A stretch of DNA of 39,705 nt from Planctomycetota bacterium (lineage in GTDB: Bacteria > Planctomycetota > Planctomycetia > Planctomycetales > Planctomycetaceae). Shown here piece after piece: positions 14,755 to 21,850 of this stretch. The stretch is from positions 1 to 39,705 of the forward strand of contig JAHWKJ010000003.1 in NCBI GenBank assembly GCA_019347905.1. The letters run 5' to 3'. The position numbers and the translations under genes were made by a program. Below the pieces are notes generated by a model. That model was given only the letters and a program-made list of their open reading frames with translations, was not told the origin of the DNA and searched no databases. Every line of letters begins with the position of its first letter. Position 1 is the first letter of the stretch.

Positions 14755-17700
14755 TTACCGTCCGTTCCCCGAGCCGTTCCCGTTGCCGTTTCTGCGCTTG
14801 GGCGTCGCGTGCAGGCGGTAGTGTTCGTCGCCCAGCACTTCGCCCAGGGCGGACTGCAGTTCGGCCGTGCAGGAGACGCGGAGGTCCGTGGGCGTGGCCA
14901 GCACGTAGCGCAGGCGGCGGGCGGCGTCGGCCTTTTCGGCGCTGTCGACGACGATCACGACTTCCGTGCGGCCGGGGTAGCGCGATAACACGCTGCGCAC
15001 GCGGCGCATGTCTTCGCCCGAGTGCAGGCCCCGCTGGAACTTGATCGCCAGCCGGTCCGTGAACTCGCGGTCGGCCTCTTCCAGCGTGAACAGCCGCTCC
15101 ACGATCAGGTTCGGTTCGCGGCCGCGGCGGTCGACGCGGCCCTGCACGAACACGATTCGCTCGGCCTTCACCTGCTCGCCGAAGCGGGCGAACTCCTCCG
15201 GCCACATGATGCACCGCACCACGCCCCCGGCGTCTTCGAGATCGAAGTTGATGTACCGCAGATGGCCGTTGCGGCTGGGCTTTTTCGTCTGGGCGATCTT
15301 GGTGGCGGAGATCATACCGGCCAAGAGCACTTCCGCGCGGTCGTCCAGCCCCGCGAGCGATTTGGTGGTGTGGGTGGCGTGCCGCTTGAGCCGCTCGGCG
15401 TGTTCCGTCAGCGGGTGCGACGTGAGGTAGAAGCCCAGCGCCTTTTTTTCGCCGGCGAGCTTCTGGCTGTGCGTCCAGTCGGGCGCATCGGGAAGAGACG
15501 CCCCCAAGCCCACGGGTTCGGGCCCGTGGGCTTCTGGCTCTTCATCATCGCCGCCGAACAGGTTCTTCTGACCGAGTTGCTTATCGCGGTTGCGGGCGGA
15601 GGCCGCCTGCACGGCCCGGTCGACGGCCAGCATGTGCTGCTCGCGATTGGGGCCGAGCGAGTCGAGCGCCCCGGCTTCGATCAACAGCTCCAGCACGCTG
15701 CGGCTGAGGTGCTTGGAGTCGATGCGGTCGGCGAGGTCGAAGATGTCGCGGAAGGGACCGTTTGCCGCGCGCTCCGAGACGATCGCCTCCAGCGCGCCTT
15801 CGCCCACGCCCTTGATCGCCCCCAGGCCAAACGTCAGCTTGTCGTCCTTCACGCCGAACTCGACGTCCGAGCTGTTGATGTCGGGCGGCAGCACTTCGAT
15901 CTTCATGCGGCGGCAGTCGTCGACGTGCTCGGCGATGCGGTCGGAGCTTTCCATCCCGCACGAGAGCAACGCCGCCATGAACTCCAGCGGATAGTGCGCC
16001 TTCAAGTACGCCGTCTGGTAGGCGACCGCTCCGTACGCGGTGGAGTGCGATTTGTTGAACCCGTAGCCGGCAAATTTTTCGATCAGGCCGAACAGCTCGA
16101 CGGCCGTCTTCTCGTCGATGCCGCGCTCTTTCGCCCCCGCCACGTACTGCTCGTGGAACTCAGCGATCGTCTTCAGCTTCTTCTTCGAGATGGCCTTGAT
16201 GCAGCGGTAGGCGGCGGGGAGGTCAATGCCGCCCACGCGGTTGAGGATCCGCATCACCTGTTCCTGGTAGACCATCACGCCGTACGTTTCTTCCAGAACC
16301 TCATCGACCAGCGGATGGATCTTCCGCGGCGGCTTTCGGCCGTGCTTTACCTCGACGTAATCCATCACCATGCCGCCTTCGAGCGGCCCCGGGCGGTAGA
16401 GGGCGCTGGTGGCGATGATGTCACGGAAGCTGTCGGGCTTCATCTTCGTCAACAGATCGCGCATGCCGCCCGATTCGAGCTGGAAGATGCCCTTCGTTTC
16501 GCCGCGCTGCAACAGCTCGAACGTCTGCCGATCGTCGAGCGGCAGCGTGAGCGGATCGATGTCGATGCCGCGGTGCCGGCGGACGTTCTGCACGGCTTTG
16601 TCGAGAATCGTGAGGTTCCGCAGGCCGAGAAAGTCCATCTTCTGGAGACCCGCCTGCTCGACCGTGGGGCCGTCCCACTGCGTGAGTATGTCTTCCTTGC
16701 CGGAAATCCGCTGCGGGGGGATGTACTTCGAGATCGGCTCGTCGGCGACGACCACACCCGCGGCGTGCGTGCCGGCGCTGCGGGCGAGACCCTCCAGCCG
16801 CAGGGCGATGTCGATCAGCTCGGTAATCTGCGGATCGCCGCGGTAGGCGTCCATCAGCTCCGGGCTGTCTTCCAGCGCCTGCTTGAGCGGGATGTTGAGC
16901 GTATCGGGCACGAACTTGGCGACCTCGTTGACGCGGGCCAGCGGCACACCCAGCGCCCGGCCCACGTCGCGGATGACCGCCTTGGCCCGCAGCGTGCCAA
17001 ACGTGCCGATCTGGGCCACGTTCTCGACGCCGTACCTTTCCTTGGTGTAATCGATGACGAGCTGCCGGCGGTCGCGGCAGAAGTCGATGTCGATATCGGG
17101 CGGCTCGGTGCGGCTGGGGTCGAGGAATCGCTCGAACAAGAGGTCGTACTTCAGGGGGCAGACGTTGCTCATCCCCAGGAGGTACGCCACGATCGCTCCG
17201 CAGGCCGAGCCGCGGGCCTGGCAGGGGATGCCCTTTTCGTGGGCGAAGCGGACGAAGTCCCACACAATGAGGAAGTAGCTCGCATAGCCCATCTGTTCGA
17301 TGACCGACAGTTCGTAGTCGAGCCGCTGGCGGTGTACATCGCTGACTTCGTCGCCGTAACGTTCGGCGAGCTTCGCTTCGCACAACTCGCGCAGGTATTG
17401 GCTGTCGGTCTTTTCCTGGGGCGGGTGGAAGACGGGGAAGTGCGGTTTGTGGTCGAGCTCGATCTCGACGCGGTCGGCCAGCTCCTGCGTGCGGGCGACC
17501 GCTTCGGAGTGACCCGGGAAGGCGGCGTACATCTCTTCCGGCGAGCGAACGAAGAGTTGATCGGTCTCCATCCGCATGCGGTTCTGGTCGCTCATGTCGG
17601 TGCGGGTGTTGACGCACAACAGCACCTCGTGAGCGTTCGCGTCGTCCTGCTTCAGGTAATGGGCGTCGTTGGTGGCGACGACGGGAACCCCGTACTTCTG

Positions 17701-18294
17701 CGCGAGGTCGAACGTCCCTTCGGCGCACAGCCGCTGAATCTCGAGACCGGCGTTCTGCACTTCGAGATAGAAGCGGTCGCCGAAGACGCGGGCGAACCAC
17801 TCGACGAGGTCCTGGGCCTCGTGCGTGCGGTCGGCGAGAATGTGGTGCGACAATTCGCTCGACGCGCAGCCGGACAGGCAGATCAGGCCGTCGCTGAACG
17901 CCTCCAGCAGTTCGCGGTCGATCCGCGGCTTGTAGTAGAAGCCCTCGGTGTAGGCGACCGAGGCCATGTGAATCAGGTTCTGAAAACCCTGCCGGTTCAT
18001 CGCCAGCAGCGTGAGGTGATAGCTGGCCTCACCCAAGGCGCTGCGGCTGCGGTCCTGCCGCCGGCCGGGGGCTACGTAGGCTTCGTAGCCCAGGATCGGC
18101 TTGATGCCCTCGTCGCGGCACTTGCCGTAGAACTCGAGGGCCCCGTAGAGGTTTCCGTGGTCGGTGATGGCCAGGGAATTCATCCCCAACTCTTTGGTGC
18201 GGGCGACCAGGTCGGGAATGCGATTCGCGCCGTCGAGCAGGCTGTAATGCGTGTGGCAGTGGAGATGGCAGAACGGGCGGGTCGAGTCGGTCAT
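14755..18294 (-). CDS. dnaE: DNA polymerase III alpha subunit DnaE
   Basis: A 1179-residue replicative polymerase. The order is: N-terminal PHP domain (HLHCHTHYSLLDGANRI at 10-26), palm with catalytic aspartates in PDIDIDF (399-405), thumb and fingers, tandem HhH region, then an OB-fold (about 980-1070). It is full length and similar to other DnaE1 proteins. It ends in a low-complexity Gly/Asn tail (GNGNGSGNG). Residues about 920-929 are encoded by a palindromic repeat inserted in frame in the linker before the OB fold. ATG 18294 follows an AGGGA box. It is transcribed divergently from the DUF1501 gene. Confidence 0.97.
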   Translation of the reverse strand: MTDSTRPFCHLHCHTHYSLLDGANRIPDLVARTKELGMNSLAITDHGNLYGALEFYGKCRDEGIKPILGYEAYVAPGRRQDRSRSALGEASYHLTLLAMNRQGFQNLIHMASVAYTEGFYYKPRIDRELLEAFSDGLICLSGCASSELSHHILADRTHEAQDLVEWFARVFGDRFYLEVQNAGLEIQRLCAEGTFDLAQKYGVPVVATNDAHYLKQDDANAHEVLLCVNTRTDMSDQNRMRMETDQLFVRSPEEMYAAFPGHSEAVARTQELADRVEIELDHKPHFPVFHPPQEKTDSQYLRELCEAKLAERYGDEVSDVHRQRLDYELSVIEQMGYASYFLIVWDFVRFAHEKGIPCQARGSACGAIVAYLLGMSNVCPLKYDLLFERFLDPSRTEPPDIDIDFCRDRRQLVIDYTKERYGVENVAQIGTFGTLRAKAVIRDVGRALGVPLARVNEVAKFVPDTLNIPLKQALEDSPELMDAYRGDPQITELIDIALRLEGLARSAGTHAAGVVVADEPISKYIPPQRISGKEDILTQWDGPTVEQAGLQKMDFLGLRNLTILDKAVQNVRRHRGIDIDPLTLPLDDRQTFELLQRGETKGIFQLESGGMRDLLTKMKPDSFRDIIATSALYRPGPLEGGMVMDYVEVKHGRKPPRKIHPLVDEVLEETYGVMVYQEQVMRILNRVGGIDLPAAYRCIKAISKKKLKTIAEFHEQYVAGAKERGIDEKTAVELFGLIEKFAGYGFNKSHSTAYGAVAYQTAYLKAHYPLEFMAALLSCGMESSDRIAEHVDDCRRMKIEVLPPDINSSDVEFGVKDDKLTFGLGAIKGVGEGALEAIVSERAANGPFRDIFDLADRIDSKHLSRSVLELLIEAGALDSLGPNREQHMLAVDRAVQAASARNRDKQLGQKNLFGGDDEEPEAHGPEPVGLGASLPDAPDWTHSQKLAGEKKALGFYLTSHPLTEHAERLKRHATHTTKSLAGLDDRAEVLLAGMISATKIAQTKKPSRNGHLRYINFDLEDAGGVVRCIMWPEEFARFGEQVKAERIVFVQGRVDRRGREPNLIVERLFTLEEADREFTDRLAIKFQRGLHSGEDMRRVRSVLSRYPGRTEVVIVVDSAEKADAARRLRYVLATPTDLRVSCTAELQSALGEVLGDEHYRLHATPKRRNGNGNGSGNGR
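15506..15533. repeat. Palindrome, family B copy 2, inside dnaE
   Basis: The arms AAGCCCACGGG (15506-15516) and CCCGTGGGCTT (15523-15533) flank TTCGGG. It matches the intergenic palindrome at 7198-7227 in sequence and structure, but here keeps the dnaE frame open, encoding AHGPEPVG in a linker. Confidence 0.8.
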
Positions 18295-18434
18295 CGGGCA
18301 AATCCCTGCGCCGGGTGAAGCGGTCCGTCAGAAGATGTCCGGCAAGAGCCAGGCCGCCCCTGCCACCAGCCATTTTAGCGAGCCGCCGCAAGGGTTCGTA
18401 GTGACCGCGAAGAGCCGCATTCCGCCGGGGTCTT

Positions 18435-18517
18435 GCCGCAAGAAAGCACAGAAGTCGCAAAAGGGAGAGATGCCGAATGAGCATCGTCTTCTTGCGCCTT
18501 CTGCGGCTTTTTGCGGC
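18435..18517. repeat. Imperfect inverted repeat with TTTTGCGGC-type arms
   Basis: The arms at 18435-18464 and 18487-18517 are near-complements made of GCCGCAAGAAAGCACAGAAG-like sequence. It lies in the 318-base gap between divergent dnaE and the DUF1501 gene (18295-18612), which must also hold both promoters; no clear -35/-10 boxes are seen. The same words recur in the tandem array at 21741-21813. Confidence 0.65.
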
Positions 18518-18612
18518 AATGAACTGCGGCTTCCTGTGCGGTCCCAGGCGGAATTCGTTATTATGGGCGACGTTGCCGCCGAGTCGCGCGATCGTGCTGG
18601 GGGAGGAACTTC

Positions 18613-20109
18613 ATGACATCGCCATCACGCCGGATTTCGATTCGTGAACCGCTCCCGCGGCGGCAGTTCCTCGGCGAGTTGGGCATGGGCTTCGGCGGCC
18701 TCGCTTTGGGGGCGATGCTCGCCCGCGATGGACTGCTGCGGGCCGAATCGGGCGGAGATACATCCGTTCTGAGCGGCATTCCGCATTTCCCCGCGAAGGC
18801 GAAGAGCGTCATCTGGCTGTTCATGGTGGGCGGGGCGAGCCACATGGAGACGTTCGACCCCAAGCCGGCCCTCGACCAGTACGCCGGCGTCGAAATGGGT
18901 GAGACGCCCTACAAAGACGTGCTCGCCAGGGACTATCTCGAGAAAAACCTGCGCGTCGTCGTCCCCAACGACGCCAACGGGCACATCCGCCACAAGCTGT
19001 ATCCGCTGCAGATCGGCTGGCGCAAGCGCGGCGAGAGCGGCATCGAAATCAGCGACTGGTTCCCGCATCTCGGCGAATGTGCCGACGAGCTCGCCGTCGT
19101 CCGCTCGATGTGGACCACCGACAATAATCACGGGGCACAGCTTCAGTTCCACACCGGACGCCATCGCCTCGATGGGTTCTTCCCCACCGTCGGTTCCTGG
19201 ATCCACTACGGCCTCGGCTCGCTGAACGAAAACCTGCCGCAGTTTGTGGTGCTGGGCACGCCCATCGCTGATTGCTGCGGCGGACAGAATGCCCACGGCG
19301 GCGATTATCTGGGGCCGGAGCACAACGGCGTCGCGCTCAAGATCGATCCCAGGGACCCGCTGCCGTTTGCCTCGCCGCCCGGCGACGTGTACCGCGAGGA
19401 GCAGGCGGCGGAGTTCGAGCTCCTGGGCCGTCTGAACCGCATCGCAGCGGCGGACCGGCCGTTCGACGCCGCGACCGAAGCCCGCATCAAGAGCTACGAG
19501 CTGGCCTTCCGCATGCAGACGGCCGTGCCGGACCTGGTGCGGTTCGAGGAAGAGACCGCCGCGACACAAGCGATGTACGGTCTGGGCGAACCGGCCACGA
19601 ACGTGTTCGGCCAGCAGTGCCTGGCGGCCCGGCGGATGGTCGAGCGCGGCGTGCGCTTCATCCAGATCTTCCACGGCTCGAACGGGGGCGCCGGCCGCTG
19701 GGACGGCCACAGCAACCTCAAGTCCGGCCACGCACGTTTGTGCCAGGAGACCGACAAGCCCATCGCGGCGCTGCTCAAGGACCTGCGCCAGCGGGGCCTG
19801 CTCGATGAAACGCTGGTCGTGTGGGGCACCGAGTTCGGCCGCACGCCGGGCGCGCAGAACACCAACGGCCGCGATCACCATCCGTTCGGTTTCTCGATCT
19901 GGATGGCCGGCGGGGGCCTCAAGCGCGGCATCGTCCACGGTGCGACCGATGAATTGGGCTTCCACGCCGCACAGGACCGCCACTACGTGACCGACCTGCA
20001 CGCGACGGTGCTCCGGCAGCTCGGTCTCGACTCGCGGCGGCTGGAGATCCCCGGCCGCAAGCGGCTGGAGATCGACCACGGCGAGCCCATCCACGCGATC
20101 ATCGCGTAG
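18613..20109 (+). CDS. DUF1501 family protein, Tat-exported
   Basis: A 498-residue member of the DUF1501 family, relatives of sulfatases/alkaline phosphatases that are extremely expanded in planctomycetes. The twin-arginine signal is RRQFLG (16-21) followed by a hydrophobic stretch (to about 45). Family landmarks are present: [19 protein letters not shown] near the C-terminus, and [18 protein letters not shown]. Its biological role is not established. Usually a DUF1553 (PSD1) cytochrome-type gene is adjacent, but none is here. ATG 18613 is preceded by GGGGGAGG. Confidence 0.93.
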   Translation: MTSPSRRISIREPLPRRQFLGELGMGFGGLALGAMLARDGLLRAESGGDTSVLSGIPHFPAKAKSVIWLFMVGGASHMETFDPKPALDQYAGVEMGETPYKDVLARDYLEKNLRVVVPNDANGHIRHKLYPLQIGWRKRGESGIEISDWFPHLGECADELAVVRSMWTTDNNHGAQLQFHTGRHRLDGFFPTVGSWIHYGLGSLNENLPQFVVLGTPIADCCGGQNAHGGDYLGPEHNGVALKIDPRDPLPFASPPGDVYREEQAAEFELLGRLNRIAAADRPFDAATEARIKSYELAFRMQTAVPDLVRFEEETAATQAMYGLGEPATNVFGQQCLAARRMVERGVRFIQIFHGSNGGAGRWDGHSNLKSGHARLCQETDKPIAALLKDLRQRGLLDETLVVWGTEFGRTPGAQNTNGRDHHPFGFSIWMAGGGLKRGIVHGATDELGFHAAQDRHYVTDLHATVLRQLGLDSRRLEIPGRKRLEIDHGEPIHAIIA

Positions 20110-20124
20110 CGCGTGTCAGCCGAT

Positions 20125-20174
20125 GTTTAGCCACGGCCCAGCGGGCCGCGCGGGCCGTTGGCCCGCGGCTAAAC
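20125..20174. repeat. Palindromic repeat doublet, family A copy 3
   Basis: The outer arms are GTTTAGCC and GGCTAAAC. The internal hairpins are ACGGCCC-AGC-GGGCCGC (one mismatch) and GCGGGCC-GTT-GGCCCGC. It lies fifteen bases after the DUF1501 stop, in the gap before the gene at 20270, and is the shortest and most diverged of the three copies. Confidence 0.8.
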
Positions 20175-20269
20175 GTGCGATCGCCGGAATCGCCCTCCGC
20201 AGGGTCGGATCGCTGTGCTAACATCCGCGGCCGTATTGACCCGCTGGAACTGGTCAGGAGGACCCGCTC

Positions 20270-21190
20270 GTGCGAAGGACTGCTTTTCTCGCTGCGGCTG
20301 TTCTAATCGTCGCGGTACTGCCGGCGATGCGGTGCGCCGCCGAAGACGGCCCCGTGACGCTCGCCTACCGCTTCAAAGCCGGCGAGACGGTGTACTACGA
20401 CGTCGAGCACACGACGACGTTCACCACGCGCAAGGGCCTCGTCTCCGAGACCGCTCGCAACGAGACAAAGACCCGCAAGCATTACCGCGTCGTGGACGTG
20501 GCCGCCGACGGCACCGCCACGCTGGAGCTGATGCTCGACCGCGTGCAGATGTCCGCCCGCTTCGGCGAGGGCGAACCGCAGTCTGTCGACAGCGATCAGC
20601 CCGACGACTGCCCGCCGGTCTACCGCTCGATGCTGAAGACCGTCGGGAAGCCGCTGGCCCGCATCCGCGTCTCGCCCGCAGGGGAACTGCTGGAGGCGAA
20701 GGCCCTGTTGGCGGAAGACGTGCAGCCGTCAGTCTCGGGGCCCGCTCCCGGCGGATCGGCCGACGACGCGGGTCGCAATTTTCTCGTCGTCTTTCCGCCG
20801 CAGCCGGTGTCCGTCGGCGGGACGTGGAAAGACACGTTCGACGTGCCGGTGAACGTGACGCGGACGCTGAAGCGCGACGTACGCGTGCTGCGGAAGTACA
20901 AGCTGCTGGAAGTCAAGGACGGCCGCGCACGCATTTCGCTCGAGACCGCGGTGCTGACGCCGATCGACGACCCTCTGGTCGAGGCCCAGCTCATCCAGCG
21001 CGAGTTCAGCGGCACGATCGAGTTCGACATCGCAAAGGGCCGGCTCGTGGCCCGCCGCTGGAACGTCGACCGCACGGTGCTCGCGCCCGTGGGCGACGAC
21101 AGCTCGATGCACGCCGTCGGCGAGCGGATCGAGAAGCTGGTCGAATCGCCGCAGCCAGCCGCGCGGCCGGCAGAGGCCGGGGCGAAATAG
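20270..21190 (+). CDS. Secreted protein of unknown function
   Basis: A 306-residue protein with a signal peptide (about 1-24, cleavage near RCAAED). The mature part is beta-rich with alternating charged strands (YRFKAGETVYYDVEHTTTF, GTATLELMLDRVQM, FSGTIEFDIAKGRL), like the DUF6263-type exported proteins of planctomycetes; that family name is a guess from pattern alone. GTG 20270 follows an AGGAGG-like box (CAGGAGGACC). No enzymatic motif is visible. Confidence 0.75.
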   Translation: MRRTAFLAAAVLIVAVLPAMRCAAEDGPVTLAYRFKAGETVYYDVEHTTTFTTRKGLVSETARNETKTRKHYRVVDVAADGTATLELMLDRVQMSARFGEGEPQSVDSDQPDDCPPVYRSMLKTVGKPLARIRVSPAGELLEAKALLAEDVQPSVSGPAPGGSADDAGRNFLVVFPPQPVSVGGTWKDTFDVPVNVTRTLKRDVRVLRKYKLLEVKDGRARISLETAVLTPIDDPLVEAQLIQREFSGTIEFDIAKGRLVARRWNVDRTVLAPVGDDSSMHAVGERIEKLVESPQPAARPAEAGAK

Positions 21191-21235
21191 CTCGCCGGCG
21201 TTGATTCTGCGACACCAGGGCAAGGGGTCGAAAGT

Positions 21236-21523
21236 CGAACTCAAAGCCGTGCAGCCGATCTGCACCGGCAGACCCGCGGAGTGCGCTTCCTCACAGGCGA
21301 TGGCGGCGATGCGCTCGAAGGTCGCATCGTCCTGCGCGTAGAATTCACCCGTCGTACCGCCGGTGTAGACGCCGCCAACGCCAGTCCCGGCGTAGGAGCG
21401 GACCTCCGATCGAAACCGCTCTTCGTCGAGCCGGTCGTCCTCCCTCCAGGGAACGATCAGCGCCGGCCAGACGCCGCACAGGGTCCCGCTCGTCAGCTCC
21501 TGCCGTGCCATGCTGTCGTTCAC
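21236..21523 (-). pseudogene. 5' fragment of a DapA-family (dihydrodipicolinate synthase-like) gene
   Basis: From GTG 21523 the first 96 residues match the N-terminal third of the DapA/NAL aldolase superfamily: GVWPALIVPWREDDRLDEE, then GVYTGGTTGEFYAQDD and GLPVQIGCTALS. After that the frame runs into sequence antisense to the gene ending at 21190 and the similarity stops. The Schiff-base Lys and the rest of the barrel are missing, so the product cannot work. GTG overlaps the stop of the SDR fragment (GTGA), showing that both came from one operon. Confidence 0.8.
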
Positions 21524-21727
21524 CCGGGAAGCATCATGCGCCCGCCGTTGGCCACGACCGTCTGGCCGGTCATGAAGCTCGATTCGTCGCTCAGCAGAAA
21601 TCGAATCACCGCGGCGATTTCTTCGGGGCGGCCGATTCTCCGCATCGGCGTGTTCTCAATGATGTGCCGCCGCGCCTCCAGCGAGAGCGTATCCGCCATC
21701 TCGCTCTCTGTCAGGCCCGGCCAGTCA
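21520..21727 (-). pseudogene. 3' fragment of a short-chain dehydrogenase (SDR) gene
   Basis: The minus frame ending at TGA 21520-21522 encodes the classical SDR C-terminus: [32 protein letters not shown], and [14 protein letters not shown]. The N-terminal Rossmann part with TGxxxGIG and YxxxK is absent; similarity ends at about 21727, next to the motif CAAAGTAGAATGTCCCC and a TTTTGCGGC array. It lacks a start codon and is a remnant. Confidence 0.8.
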
Positions 21728-21740
21728 AAGTAGAATGTCC

Positions 21741-21813
21741 CCTTTTGCGGCTTCTTTTGCGGCTTTTTTGCGGCTTCTTTTGCGGCTTTTGCGGCCTTTC
21801 CCCTTTTGCGGCC
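21741..21813. repeat. Tandem TTTTGCGGC array
   Basis: Six copies of TTTTGCGGC separated by CTTC, TT or CCTTTCC lie between the SDR fragment and the BREX operon. It marks the border of the BREX segment. Related words form the inverted repeat at 18435-18517. Confidence 0.8.
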
Positions 21814-21825
21814 TCTACGACCCCG

Positions 21826-21841
21826 GTGATTCAGTAATCAC
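21826..21841. terminator. Possible weak hairpin after brxL
   Basis: GTGATT-CAGT-AATCAC is an inverted repeat nine bases beyond the brxL stop. No T run follows on the minus strand, so intrinsic termination is doubtful. Confidence 0.25.
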
Positions 21842-21850
21842 TATGGCCAA

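Noticed and set aside
15022-18318. 1098-codon open frame on the plus strand
   Set aside because: Exact antisense of dnaE; composition is that of a GC-rich shadow and no domain is seen.
20729-21235. Continuation of the DapA-like frame to 264 codons
   Set aside because: After about residue 96 the frame is antisense to the secreted gene at 20270-21190 and loses all family similarity.
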